From positions 1 through 28,483 of the forward strand of contig DHGW01000028.1 in NCBI GenBank assembly GCA_002402965.1: a DNA stretch of 28,483 nucleotides, written 5' to 3'. The translations under genes and the position numbers were made by a program. Below the pieces are notes generated by a model. The model was not told the origin of the DNA. It did no database searches and saw only the letters and a list, made by a program, of their open reading frames with translations. Each line of letters begins with the position of its first letter. Positions within the stretch are counted from its first letter, which is position 1. This document shows positions 6,928 through 15,684 of this stretch, piece after piece. The DNA comes from Bacteroidales bacterium UBA4788. Lineage in GTDB: Bacteria; Bacteroidota; Bacteroidia; Bacteroidales; VadinHA17.

Positions 6928-8844
6928 ATGATAACTCTCGATTCAAAGATTCCCGAAGGCCCCCTGGAGGAAAAGTGGACACGCTACAAGGCAAATGCAA
7001 AGCTTGTTAGTCCTGCCAATAAAAAGAAACTGGATATCATTGTTGTTGGAACGGGCATCTCCGGTGCTCCGGCAGCTTCTGCCCTGGGGGAGATGGGCTA
7101 CAATGTGAAGGTTTTCTGTTACCAGGACACGCCACGCAGGGCACATTCCGTAGCCGCCCAGGGCGGTATCAATGCAGCAAAGAACTACAAGAATGACGGT
7201 GACAGCGTCTACCACCTCTTTTATGATGTTATCAAGGGTGGCGATTTCAGGGCCCGTGAGGCCAACGTATACAGGATCGCCGAGGTAAGCAACCAGATCA
7301 TTGACCACTTCACTGCCATCGGAGTGCCCTTTGCCCGTGAATACGGTGGCACGCTGACCACACGCTCATTTGGAGGGGTACAGGTCTCACGCACTTTCTA
7401 TTCAAGAGGCCAGACCGGCCAGCAGGTTTTACTGGGAGCCTATTCATCGCTTGTCAGGCAGATAAAAGAGGGCACTGTAACAATGTATCCGCGCCGTGAG
7501 ATGCTTGACCTGGTTGTGGTCGACGGCAAGGCAAGAGGAATTGTTGTCCGTAACCTGATCACCGGTGAGATCGAGAGGCACTCGGCACACGCCGTAGTAC
7601 TTGCCACCGGTGGTTATGGCACCATATATTACCTCTCAACCCTGGCTGTCAACTCAAATGCCTCTGCTGCCTGGAATGCATACAAGAGAGGGGCCGCCTT
7701 TGCAAACCCCAGTTTCGTTCAGATCCATCCGTCAAGCGTACCCCAGATGAACGAATTCCAGAGCAAACTGACACTCATGTCGGAATCACTTCGAAATGAC
7801 GGACGTGTCTGGGTGCCAAAGACGAAAGGAGATTCCAGGCCTCCAAATGAGATACCCGAAGAGGACCGCGATTATTATCTCGAACGCAGGTATCCCGCTT
7901 TTGGTAACCTTGTGCCCCGCGACGTTGCCTCGAGGGCTGCCAAGGAGAGATGTGACGCAGGGTACGGAGTCGGCCCGACAGGACTGGCAGTAAACCTCGA
8001 TTTTCGTGATGCAATTAAAAAACAGGGCCAGAAGGCTATCGAAGAGAAATATGGTAACCTCTTTGATATGTACAAGGACATCACAGGCATAGATTCCTAT
8101 ACAGAACCAATGCGCATTTATCCGGCCGGTCACTATACAATGGGAGGTCTCTGGGTCAATTATGATCTTATGACTACCATTCCCGGGCTCTTTGCCGTGG
8201 GCGAATCCAACTTTTCTGACCACGGTGCCAACCGGCTTGGGGCAAGTTCACTGATGCAGGGCGCAGGAGACGGCTACTTCATACTACCTTATACCATAAG
8301 CAACTACCTTGCTTCAGAGATCAAAACTCCCAGAATAAACACCGATACCGCCGAGTTTCAGGAGGCTGAGACCAGGTCGGCAGAAAAGATAAAAAGACTG
8401 CTCTCAATAAGGGGAAAACAGACGGCAACAACTTTTCATAAGAAACTGGGTAAGATAATGTGGGACCACTGTGGCATGACACGTAATGAAAAAGGACTGA
8501 CTGAGGCTATCGGACTGATCCGTGAGCTCAGGGAAGAGTTCTGGAAGGACCTTAATGTACCCGGCCGGGCTGATGAACTTAACCAGGAACTCGAAAAAGC
8601 GGGGCGGGTGGCTGATTTTCTGGAGCTTGGTGAACTCATGATGACCGACGCTCTGAACAGGAGGGAATCATGCGGCGCCCACTTCAGGGAAGAGAGCCAA
8701 ACCCCTGATCACGAGGCCCTGAGAAACGATGATGAATATGCCTATGTGGCAGTCTGGGAATATAATGGAGATGAGCCTCCGGTATTGCACAAGGAGGAGT
8801 TGAAATTTGAATTTGTAGAACTGAAACAGAGAAGTTACAAGTAA
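6928..8844 (+). CDS. sdhA: Succinate dehydrogenase/fumarate reductase flavoprotein subunit
   Basis: A 638-residue flavoprotein. The FAD-binding fold is at GTGISG (residues 41-46) and HSVAAQGGINAA holds His73, the site of covalent FAD attachment. Substrate-site motifs follow: QIHPSSVP, RDVASRAA with the catalytic arginine region, and PAGHYTMGG/GESNFSDHGANRLGASSL near the C-terminal half. It interconverts succinate and fumarate at the cytoplasmic side of the membrane. Sequence alone does not decide between dehydrogenase and reductase; in anaerobic Bacteroidota the equivalent complex usually works as quinol:fumarate reductase. It lies between sdhC and sdhB with short spacers of 18 and 16 bases, in the C-A-B order typical of type B complexes. 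Confidence 0.95.
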   Translation: MITLDSKIPEGPLEEKWTRYKANAKLVSPANKKKLDIIVVGTGISGAPAASALGEMGYNVKVFCYQDTPRRAHSVAAQGGINAAKNYKNDGDSVYHLFYDVIKGGDFRAREANVYRIAEVSNQIIDHFTAIGVPFAREYGGTLTTRSFGGVQVSRTFYSRGQTGQQVLLGAYSSLVRQIKEGTVTMYPRREMLDLVVVDGKARGIVVRNLITGEIERHSAHAVVLATGGYGTIYYLSTLAVNSNASAAWNAYKRGAAFANPSFVQIHPSSVPQMNEFQSKLTLMSESLRNDGRVWVPKTKGDSRPPNEIPEEDRDYYLERRYPAFGNLVPRDVASRAAKERCDAGYGVGPTGLAVNLDFRDAIKKQGQKAIEEKYGNLFDMYKDITGIDSYTEPMRIYPAGHYTMGGLWVNYDLMTTIPGLFAVGESNFSDHGANRLGASSLMQGAGDGYFILPYTISNYLASEIKTPRINTDTAEFQEAETRSAEKIKRLLSIRGKQTATTFHKKLGKIMWDHCGMTRNEKGLTEAIGLIRELREEFWKDLNVPGRADELNQELEKAGRVADFLELGELMMTDALNRRESCGAHFREESQTPDHEALRNDDEYAYVAVWEYNGDEPPVLHKEELKFEFVELKQRSYK

Positions 8845-8860
8845 AACCTATCGGAAAGAT

Positions 8861-9595
8861 ATGAAGCTCAAGCTTAAAATATGGAAACAGGGGGATGCTC
8901 ATTCCAGGGGATCATTTGTGACCTATGATCTTGACGGCGTTGCACCCGAAATGTCTTTTATAGAGATGCTTACCTATCTCAACGAGACCCTTATCGGCAA
9001 AGGAGAGGAGCCTGTGACATTTGAGCATGACTGCCATGAAGGGATCTGTGGCAGTTGTGGAATGTATATCAACGGGTACCCTCACGGTCCGGTGAAAGGT
9101 CTCACAACCTGTCTTCTCTCAATGAGAAACTTCAAGGATGGTGAGACTATTGTGATTGAACCCTGGAGGGCGAAACCCTTTCCGGTGATAAAGGACCTGA
9201 TGGTTGACAGGAATGCCCTGGATAAGATCCAGCAGGCAGGAGGATTCATCTCAGTCACTACCGGGGCTGCACCGGAAGCCAACACCATACCTGTTAACAA
9301 GAAAAACAGTGACCTTGCCTTTGATGCATCAGTATGCATCGGCTGCGGCGCCTGCGTGGCGGCTTGCAAAAACGCATCGGCCATGCTTTTTGTGTCAGCC
9401 AAGATATCACAGTACGCCCTTCTGCCTCAGGGACGGCCAGAAGGTAAGGAGAGGGTCAGGGCAATGATTGCCGAGATGGACAGGCAGGGGTTCGGGAGCT
9501 GTTCCAACACCGGCGCGTGCGAGGCCCAGTGTCCCAAACAGATCAAATTGTTCAACATTGCCCGTCTGAACCGGGAATATTACAAGGCATTCTGA
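8861..9595 (+). CDS. sdhB: Succinate dehydrogenase/fumarate reductase iron-sulfur subunit
   Basis: A 244-residue protein with all three cluster sites. The plant-ferredoxin type [2Fe-2S] site is Cys58, Cys63, Cys66 and Cys84. The [4Fe-4S] site is CIGCGACVAAC (Cys159, 162, 165, 169). The [3Fe-4S] site is built from Cys214, Cys220 and Cys224 in CSNTGACEAQCPK, the last before a proline as usual. It passes electrons between the FAD in SdhA and the hemes/quinone in SdhC. As the last gene of the cluster it is followed at once by a hairpin terminator. Confidence 0.95.
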   Translation: MKLKLKIWKQGDAHSRGSFVTYDLDGVAPEMSFIEMLTYLNETLIGKGEEPVTFEHDCHEGICGSCGMYINGYPHGPVKGLTTCLLSMRNFKDGETIVIEPWRAKPFPVIKDLMVDRNALDKIQQAGGFISVTTGAAPEANTIPVNKKNSDLAFDASVCIGCGACVAACKNASAMLFVSAKISQYALLPQGRPEGKERVRAMIAEMDRQGFGSCSNTGACEAQCPKQIKLFNIARLNREYYKAF

Positions 9596-9598
9596 AAA

Positions 9599-9627
9599 AA
9601 AGCGGCGCCCTCTTCGGACGCCTCTTT
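9599..9627. terminator. Hairpin terminator between convergent sdhB and pepP
   Basis: AAAG/CTTT and GGCG/CGCC arms surround a UUCG loop closed by C-G and T-A pairs, with a CCC bulge on the 5' side. An A-run precedes and a short T-run ends the structure, so it could act on both strands. It begins 3-4 bases after the sdhB stop, in the 89-base gap before the pepP stop. Drawn by eye, not by a folding program. Confidence 0.55.
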
Positions 9628-9684
9628 AGTTATCTGCCTGCAGAAAGTAGAATCCCTGCTCGTAATCTACCTATAGTCTGTTAA

Positions 9685-11070
9685 TTACCTGCAGGTATCT
9701 TCAATCTCTGCTACAGTTTTCGGCGCCGTTTTGCCCAGCATCCTTGAACCGTTCGGCGTGATGAGCACATCATCCTCAATCCGGATGCCTCCGAAATCGA
9801 GGTAGCTCTCAACCTTATCGAAGTTGATAAAGGCCTTGTTTATTCCATCGGCCTTCCATTTGGCTACCAGCTCGGGAATGAAGTAGATACCCGGCTCAAC
9901 CGTGAAGACGTGACCCGGCTTGTATGGCAGCGCAAAGCGAAGAGACCTCAGTCCGAACTGGGTGCTGCGCTTCACCTCATCATTGTACCCCACATAGTTC
10001 TCACCGAGACTCTCCATGTCATGGACATCGAGGCCCATCATATGACCCAGTCCGTGAGGCATAAAGAGTGCGGGGGCTCCTGCATCAACAGCCGCGTCAA
10101 TATCCCCCTTCATGAACCCGAGGTCCTTCAGGCCGGCGGCGATTATCCTCCAGGCGTTGAGATGAAGGTCGCGATTTGAAATACCCGGTCCTGCCTTTTT
10201 GATCGATTCGGTATTGGCCTTCAGAACTATCTCGTAAATCTCTTTCTGGCGCTGGCTGAATTTTCCTCCCACAGGAGTGGTGCGCGTAAGGTCTGCCGAA
10301 TAGTGCATATTCGACTCAGCACCGCAGTCGGTAACCATCATTCTTCCCTCTTTAAGAACATTCACGTGCACGTGGTTATGCAGCGTCTGTCCGTTGATGC
10401 TGAGAATTATCGGGAATGAAGGAGCGGCTCCCTTCGAGTAGGCAATACCCTGCAGCACACCGTAGATCTCCTGTTCCGTCATGCCCGGCTTGCACATCCG
10501 CATTGCCATCGTCTGCATCTCGCATGAGATGTCAGCCGCTTTGTCTATCTCGGCTATCTCCACATCCTCCTTGATGGATCTCAGTGACACCACCGCCCTG
10601 ATGAGGGTTTCTGAAGCCCTGGTGCGCATCTGGCAGGGATTTTCCTTCAACAGTGCCCCGAGAGTCATCTTCGTCTCGGCACGGTACGGCGGAAGGAAAT
10701 GGACCTCCCGGCCTCCTGTCATGGCCTCATGCACCACATCAGCCAGTTTTGCCATCGGTTGAGTGAGTCTTATGCCTGCACCGGAAGCAAGCTCTGCCAC
10801 CGAGGGCTGAGGACCCATCCATACTATGTCGTCAACGTCAAAATCGTTGCCAAACACTATCTCATCCCCCGAATTGAAATCGATCAGTCCTGCCAGACCG
10901 GGCAGATCAACACCGAAAAAATAGAGAAAATCACTGTCCTGCCTCCAGTGATAGGTATTATCCGGATAGTTCATCGGTGATTCGACATTCCCGATAAACA
11001 GGGCTATACCGTTATTCATCAGAGACTTCAGCCTTTGGCGGCGCTTAATGTAAACTTCTTTTTCAAACAT
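9685..11070 (-). CDS. pepP: Xaa-Pro aminopeptidase (aminopeptidase P, M24B)
   Basis: A 461-residue metallopeptidase, usual length for aminopeptidase P, which removes an N-terminal residue preceding proline. The N-terminal domain (about 1-170) includes YHWRQDSDFLYFFG, typical of the family. The pita-bread catalytic domain supplies the five metal ligands: Asp in VTDCGAE, Asp in SADLTRT, His in PHGLGHMMG, Glu in VEPGIY and Glu in RIEDD. HDMESLG, which follows the GLGHMMG ligand motif, is also typical of the family. There is no signal peptide, so cytoplasmic peptide turnover is likely. It stands alone, convergent with sdhB and divergent from the 247-aa gene. Confidence 0.92.
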   Translation of the reverse strand: MFEKEVYIKRRQRLKSLMNNGIALFIGNVESPMNYPDNTYHWRQDSDFLYFFGVDLPGLAGLIDFNSGDEIVFGNDFDVDDIVWMGPQPSVAELASGAGIRLTQPMAKLADVVHEAMTGGREVHFLPPYRAETKMTLGALLKENPCQMRTRASETLIRAVVSLRSIKEDVEIAEIDKAADISCEMQTMAMRMCKPGMTEQEIYGVLQGIAYSKGAAPSFPIILSINGQTLHNHVHVNVLKEGRMMVTDCGAESNMHYSADLTRTTPVGGKFSQRQKEIYEIVLKANTESIKKAGPGISNRDLHLNAWRIIAAGLKDLGFMKGDIDAAVDAGAPALFMPHGLGHMMGLDVHDMESLGENYVGYNDEVKRSTQFGLRSLRFALPYKPGHVFTVEPGIYFIPELVAKWKADGINKAFINFDKVESYLDFGGIRIEDDVLITPNGSRMLGKTAPKTVAEIEDTCR

Positions 11071-11159
11071 ATCTGAAAATATTTTAGTATCAGTACGCTA
11101 ATGTAGCAAGAGCAGCTGACTTTTTCCAGAATATCAGCAATTTTTAATTGCGAAGGACA

Positions 11160-11189
11160 TTGCCAGGTTGTCATAAGAGTGTATATTCG
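11160..11189 (+). promoter_or_regulatory. Candidate promoter for the 247-aa protein-dus pair
   Basis: TTG at 11160-11162 and TATATTCG at 11182-11189 are 19 bases apart, a seven-of-eight match to TAnnTTTG. A predicted start near 11195 gives a leader of about 24 bases to the ATG at 11219. Confidence 0.4.
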
Positions 11190-11218
11190 CTTAGTGGCTA
11201 ACCTTAATTTTACCATTT

Positions 11219-11962
11219 ATGCCCTATCGCCGTCTGCCCAACACCGATTCTGCACGTTTGAGAGCCCTGAAGAGAGCCGTTGAAATGAGTAAGAATATTC
11301 CGCCTTTCAGGCTTGCTTTTTCAATGAAAACCCTGGTTAAAATTCAGGCATTTCTTCCCCTGTTTGAAAATTCCATAAGCCATCAGCGACAGACCCTGGT
11401 CAACCAGACTGAGAAGGCAAAGTCAAACCAGGATACTGCACGGAAGGCAAGGCTTTACATCACGCATTTCCTCAAGGTTATGAACATGGCCATAAACAGG
11501 GGGGAGATGCCTCCGGAGGCACGGTCATTTTACGGTATAGCTTCAGATGACTCCTCCATTCCTTCACTGACAACTGAAAATGAACTCGTTGCGTGGGGCA
11601 AGCGGATTATTGACGGCGAGGAATACCGCATAAGGAAAGGGAATTCACCGGTCACCAACCCTACAATAGCTGTTGTCAAGGTACGCTATGAGAAGTTCCT
11701 TGAGACCCGTAATCACTATAAGACCATTAACAGGAGAGCAACGGAATGCGTCAATAAAACCTCTGAAATGCGTCTTGATGCCGATGAACTCATCACTGCC
11801 CTCTGGAATGAAATTGAGGCCAGCTTCTCAGCGCTGCCTGAAGATGAAAAAAGAGCGCAGACCGAAAAATACGGAGTTGTTTACGTCTTCCGCAAGAACG
11901 AAATGATCAGGAAGGATCTCTCTCCCACTCTCTTCGGGACTGACCAGGAGGATAATCAGTAA
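11219..11962 (+). CDS. Conserved-looking protein of unknown function (247 aa)
   Basis: A 247-residue protein that I cannot assign to a characterised family, although its opening MPYRRLPNTDSARLRALK looks like a hypothetical protein I associate with many Bacteroidota genomes. It is soluble, strongly basic near the N-terminus, with a mostly helical, charged middle (for example QTEKAKSNQDTARKARLYITHF) and an acidic C-terminal tail. No signal peptide, membrane segment, cysteine cluster or nucleotide-binding motif is visible. Residues about 120-160 include a WGKRIIDGE segment and might be a small beta-rich region. It starts at an ATG behind a promoter-like sequence and ends 7 bases before the dihydrouridine synthase gene, so the two are probably cotranscribed. 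A link to RNA is only a guess from that neighbour and the basic N-terminus. Confidence 0.8.
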   Translation: MPYRRLPNTDSARLRALKRAVEMSKNIPPFRLAFSMKTLVKIQAFLPLFENSISHQRQTLVNQTEKAKSNQDTARKARLYITHFLKVMNMAINRGEMPPEARSFYGIASDDSSIPSLTTENELVAWGKRIIDGEEYRIRKGNSPVTNPTIAVVKVRYEKFLETRNHYKTINRRATECVNKTSEMRLDADELITALWNEIEASFSALPEDEKRAQTEKYGVVYVFRKNEMIRKDLSPTLFGTDQEDNQ

Positions 11963-11969
11963 TCAGACC

Positions 11970-12983
11970 TTGAAACTCGGAAACACGATACTTAGGGAGC
12001 GGCCTCTCTTCCTCGCTCCCATGGAGGATATCACCGATCCCTCATTCAGGTATGTCTGCAAGATGTTTGGTGCTGACTTCATGTACACTGAATTCATCTC
12101 TTCCGACGGGCTTATCAGGGATGGCTGGAGCAGCGTGAAGAAACTCGACCTGTTCGATTATGAGAGGCCCATAGGGATCCAGCTCTACGGACACATCATA
12201 GAATCAATGGTTGATGCCGCCCAGAGGGCTGAGGAGGCAAATCCTGACATTATCGACATCAACTTCGGATGCCCGGTAAGGAAAATTGCAGCCCGCGGCG
12301 CCGGAGCCGGGATGCTTCAGAACATCCCGCTCATGATAGAAATGACCTCTGCCATCATCAGGGCAGTGAAAATCCCGGTGACGGTCAAGACCAGGCTCGG
12401 GTGGGACGAAAACAACAAGGTTATAGCAGACGTGGCAGAACGACTGCAGGATACGGGCATCGCGGGACTGACGGTTCACGGACGAACCAGGGCACAGATG
12501 TACCGCGGGGAAGCTGACTGGACACTGATCGGTGAGGTCAGGAACAACCCCCGGATGAAGATTCCGATCATAGGCAACGGTGACATCAACGGACCTGAAC
12601 GGGCAAAAATGATGTTTGACAATTACGGCGTAGACGGGATCATGATAGGGAGAGCAACATTCGGAAGGCCATGGATATTCAGGGAGATACGCCACTACCT
12701 TGATACGGGCGAGATCCTTCCCGAACCCACTGTTGAGGAAAAGGCAGACCTTGCCCTGCTCCACCTGGATAAATCGCTTGAACATAAGGAGGGAAAACCG
12801 GCGATACTCGAGATGAGGCGCCACTTTTCAAACTACTTCAAGGGCCTTCCCGGTTTCAAAGAGACAAGGCTCAGGCTCCTGACATCGCTTGATATTGAGG
12901 AGATCCGCTCCATTATCGGAGAGATAAAGGAAAAATGGGGTGACTGCAGATACGACCGGTCAACCGGCATCTACGGCATCTGA
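11970..12983 (+). CDS. dusB: tRNA-dihydrouridine synthase (DusB/Nifr3 type)
   Basis: A 337-residue flavoenzyme that reduces uridine to dihydrouridine in tRNA. PLFLAPMEDITDPSFR at the N-terminus and INFGCPVRKI, with catalytic Cys101, are diagnostic. The TIM barrel continues with VTVKTRLGW, VHGRTRAQMYRGEADW and IPIIGNGDI, and GIMIGRATFGRPWIF is the FMN phosphate-binding end. The C-terminal helical domain follows. The start is a TTG at 11970; no ATG or GTG lies between the upstream stop and the conserved N-terminal strand, so the TTG is likely genuine. It follows the 247-aa gene by 7 bases, and its last 24 bases overlap the convergent CPBP protease gene. Which tRNA position it modifies cannot be told. 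Confidence 0.93.
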   Translation: MKLGNTILRERPLFLAPMEDITDPSFRYVCKMFGADFMYTEFISSDGLIRDGWSSVKKLDLFDYERPIGIQLYGHIIESMVDAAQRAEEANPDIIDINFGCPVRKIAARGAGAGMLQNIPLMIEMTSAIIRAVKIPVTVKTRLGWDENNKVIADVAERLQDTGIAGLTVHGRTRAQMYRGEADWTLIGEVRNNPRMKIPIIGNGDINGPERAKMMFDNYGVDGIMIGRATFGRPWIFREIRHYLDTGEILPEPTVEEKADLALLHLDKSLEHKEGKPAILEMRRHFSNYFKGLPGFKETRLRLLTSLDIEEIRSIIGEIKEKWGDCRYDRSTGIYGI

Positions 12984-13979
12984 CACACCTGCTGTTCCCT
13001 TTGGAACCCTTATCCTTGCAAACAGTTTTCTGACGTCTTTCCATCGGAACACAATCGCCAGAATTACTATGAAGATCAATGACTGGATCACCAGGCCACC
13101 AAACTCCTTCCATGGATAAATCCCGATCTGTTCATACATCGCCGGCGTCTGGAGAGCCATATCGTCATGGGTTATCAGGATTGACAGGAAGATGTTGTTT
13201 GCCGCATGGGCGCCAATGGCCAGCTCTATCCCGTCATCAAACATTGTCACCACTGCAAAGACCAGCCCGAAAAAGATATACTGGGGCATCATGGTGAGAA
13301 AGCCGTAACGCTGCACCTCCGGATTGAGCCCGTGCATCAGCCCGAAAAGCACCGAGGTAAAAAGGATGGGAACCCATCTGTTGCGTGCCATGACGGCAAA
13401 GCCCTGCATGAGATAACCCCTGAAAAGTATCTCCTCGAAGGCAGCCTGGAAAGGTATCAGCGTCAGAGCCAGAACCGCAAGTATAATGAGCGAGTTTGAT
13501 GAATTGTTCAGCCTGAAGTTGCCAGGGTCGCTCCTGAGTGCATACAACATCCACAAAGACGAAACAACAATCCACACCAGGGCAGCAAAAAGCATCCGGC
13601 CCCATCTGACCTTTCTGCCTCCGTTTACTACCGTCATGAATTTTCTGTTATGCAACGGCTTAATAAGCAGTATTATAGCCAGAAGACCCAGCAGAAAGGG
13701 CACTACCGTAAGAACGAATCCAACATTCAGGTCGATCCCCATCGCCTCAAAATCAGGCATACCGCCCTTCTGCGGTACTGCTGCACCATCAAGTGAGTTT
13801 ATAATAATTACCGCAGCCAATGGCAGTGCTCCAATAAAATTAGCTGCCAGGAAAGGTATTATTACTCCTACAAAATATCTCCAGAACGCATTCTTTCCGC
13901 TGAAGGGAGCGGTCAGAAAGGAAGAATCACTCCCGGGTTCAGGGGCGTAGGTGGTATCGTTGGCTTCCATATAGGTCAT
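12960..13979 (-). CDS. CPBP family intramembrane metalloprotease
   Basis: A 339-residue polytopic membrane protein with about eight hydrophobic segments. It carries the CPBP (CAAX protease/bacteriocin-processing, Abi) motifs: EEILFRG (Glu182, Glu183, Arg187), His216 in FGLMHG and HAANN (His258, Asn262). All catalytic residues are present, so it is probably active; bacterial members are linked to membrane-protein processing or peptide immunity, but no bacteriocin-like gene is near. The first 30 residues are a polar cytoplasmic leader. The ATG lies 3 bases after the nadB stop, so it is the second gene of that transcript. A second ATG nine bases downstream is also possible. Its 3' end overlaps that of dusB by 24 bases. 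Confidence 0.88.
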   Translation of the reverse strand: MTYMEANDTTYAPEPGSDSSFLTAPFSGKNAFWRYFVGVIIPFLAANFIGALPLAAVIIINSLDGAAVPQKGGMPDFEAMGIDLNVGFVLTVVPFLLGLLAIILLIKPLHNRKFMTVVNGGRKVRWGRMLFAALVWIVVSSLWMLYALRSDPGNFRLNNSSNSLIILAVLALTLIPFQAAFEEILFRGYLMQGFAVMARNRWVPILFTSVLFGLMHGLNPEVQRYGFLTMMPQYIFFGLVFAVVTMFDDGIELAIGAHAANNIFLSILITHDDMALQTPAMYEQIGIYPWKEFGGLVIQSLIFIVILAIVFRWKDVRKLFARIRVPKGTAGVSDAVDAG

Positions 13980-13982
13980 GTT

Positions 13983-15560
13983 TTAGAATTCTGATCCGGG
14001 TCGTGCGGGATAATCAATCGAGTAGTGCAGGCCGAGGCTCTCCTGCCTGCTCTGGGCCATTTTGATTACCAGGTAGCCGGCTGCAATCAGATTTCGCAGC
14101 TCTATCAGCTGTCTCGAGAGCGTTGATCTTCGGTAGAGATCTTCCGTCTCCTGGTAGATTATCTCGAGTCGAGTCTTTGCCCTGGCAAGCCTGAGGTCAG
14201 ACCTCACGATCCCGACGTAGTTGCTCATTATCATCTGCATCTCCTTGTAGTTCTGTGTTACAAGGATCATTTCCTCAAGATGTGTTGTACCGTGATAGTT
14301 CCACAAAGGTATCTTCTCCTCATAACTGAGGCTGGCTATACGTGCTGAGGCATCTTCCGCTGCCCTGTGTGCATATACTGCCGCTTCGATGAGCGAGTTG
14401 GATGCCAGCCTGTTGGCACCGTGGAGCCCCGTTGAAGAGACCTCGCCGATAGCATACAGCCGGTCTATCGAACTCCTTCCGTCCCTGTCAACCTTTACCC
14501 CGCCGCATAGATAATGTGCTGCCGGCACCACAGGGATCATATCCTTCGTTATGTCAATACCCTCGGAGAGACATTTCTCGTATATATAAGGGAAATGCGA
14601 CTTAAGCTCAGCCCCGTCGAGATGGGTGCAGTCAAGCCAGACGAAATCATCTCCCCGCAGTTTCATCTCGTTGTCTATGGCCCTGGCAACAACGTCGCGC
14701 GGTGCAAGTGATCCCCTGGCATGGTATTTGGGCATGAATTTTTCACCGACGCTGTTTTGCAGTTCTGCGCCAAATCCCCTGAGTGCCTCCGTGATCAGGA
14801 AGGAAGGCCTGACATTAGGGTTATGGAGCGATGTCGGATGGAACTGGATGAACTCCATGTTCTCGATTTTGCCATTGGCCCTGTGAACCATTGCAACACC
14901 GTCTCCGGTTGCAACAGGTGGATTTGTGGTTGTCAGGTAGATGTTCCCACACCCGCCTGTAGCCAGCACCGTCACCTTCGCAAGAAAGGTGGTGACCTTG
15001 CTGGTGGCCAGATCAGCAACGTAGGCGCCGTAACACTCTATGTTCGTCCACTCCCTGGTGACATACTCACCAAGGTTGTGCTGGGTGAGCAGGTCGATGG
15101 CAAAATGATCCTCGTAGATTTCGATATTCTTGTGCTCTCTGACCTTCTCGATAAGCACCTTTTCTATGGCGGCACCGGTAGAGTCTTTATGGTGCAGTAT
15201 CCTGTGCTCGGTATGACCTCCCTCCATCGCCATATCAAGGGTGCCGTCAGCCTTCTTGTCGAAATCGACGCCCATTTCGATCAGCTCCCTGATTCGCGCC
15301 GGCGCTTCGCTCACTACCATCCTTACCACTTCTTCATTGCAGTAACCAGCGCCGGCAACCATGGTGTCCCTCACATGCTTCCCGAAGTTGTCAGGCTCAT
15401 ACATCACCGCCGCTATGCCACCCTGGGCGTAGTTCGTGCTGCAGTCATCCATCTTCGCCTTTGTGATAACACACACCTTTCCGTGAGCCGCAGCCTTGAG
15501 GGCAAAGGAGAGACCAGCTATGCCCGATCCTATCACCAGAAAATCACACCTAACTTTCAT
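13983..15560 (-). CDS. nadB: L-aspartate oxidase
   Basis: A 525-residue flavoprotein, typical NadB length, that oxidises L-aspartate to iminoaspartate in de novo NAD synthesis. FAD-binding VIGSGIAGLSFAL opens the protein. CSTNYAQGGIAA, GGHTEHRILHHKDSTG, VLATGGCGNIY, EFIQFHPTSL, GSLAPRDVVARAID and GEVSSTGLHGANRLASNSLIEA follow in the NadB order. The STNYAQGGIAA motif lacks the covalent-FAD histidine found in SdhA, which separates the two. Fumarate or oxygen can serve as electron acceptor in this family. nadA and nadC are not in the window. The CPBP protease gene follows after 3 bases; glyS is divergent. Confidence 0.95.
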   Translation of the reverse strand: MKVRCDFLVIGSGIAGLSFALKAAAHGKVCVITKAKMDDCSTNYAQGGIAAVMYEPDNFGKHVRDTMVAGAGYCNEEVVRMVVSEAPARIRELIEMGVDFDKKADGTLDMAMEGGHTEHRILHHKDSTGAAIEKVLIEKVREHKNIEIYEDHFAIDLLTQHNLGEYVTREWTNIECYGAYVADLATSKVTTFLAKVTVLATGGCGNIYLTTTNPPVATGDGVAMVHRANGKIENMEFIQFHPTSLHNPNVRPSFLITEALRGFGAELQNSVGEKFMPKYHARGSLAPRDVVARAIDNEMKLRGDDFVWLDCTHLDGAELKSHFPYIYEKCLSEGIDITKDMIPVVPAAHYLCGGVKVDRDGRSSIDRLYAIGEVSSTGLHGANRLASNSLIEAAVYAHRAAEDASARIASLSYEEKIPLWNYHGTTHLEEMILVTQNYKEMQMIMSNYVGIVRSDLRLARAKTRLEIIYQETEDLYRRSTLSRQLIELRNLIAAGYLVIKMAQSRQESLGLHYSIDYPARPGSEF

Positions 15561-15619
15561 ACAGGTTTTTTTAGATACGAAAAGTAAAGATACAAATTGA
15601 TTTCAGACTGTGGACCAGA

Positions 15620-15650
15620 TTGTAAAACCGCGGATTTTAATATACTTTTG
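15620..15650 (+). promoter_or_regulatory. Bacteroidota-type promoter for glyS
   Basis: TTG at 15620-15622 and TACTTTTG at 15643-15650 are 20 bases apart, a full match to the TTG-N19/20-TAnnTTTG consensus. Transcription starting near 15656 would leave a leader of about 28 bases to the ATG at 15685. The promoter lies inside an apparent in-frame 5' extension of the gene, which is therefore untranslated. Confidence 0.65.
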
Positions 15651-15684
15651 CCCGGTTATCAGAACGGAGAACCTCGAAATCATT

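Noticed and set aside
11137..11151. Inverted repeat with 6-bp arms and a 3-base loop between pepP and the 247-aa gene
   Set aside because: AT-rich and short, without a T-run or a second copy; too weak to call an operator or terminator.
11028..11216. Short minus-strand open frame of 62 codons upstream of pepP
   Set aside because: It spans the pepP start and the intergenic promoter region and shows no recognisable protein features.
12960..13979. CPBP protease as a bacteriocin-immunity or abortive-infection system
   Set aside because: No small peptide gene, transporter or phage-defence gene is nearby; it follows nadB, so a housekeeping or membrane-processing role is equally likely.
15585..15592. 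Possible -7 element (TATCTTTA on the minus strand) for nadB
   Set aside because: Seven-of-eight match but without a TTG at the required distance; not enough to call a promoter.
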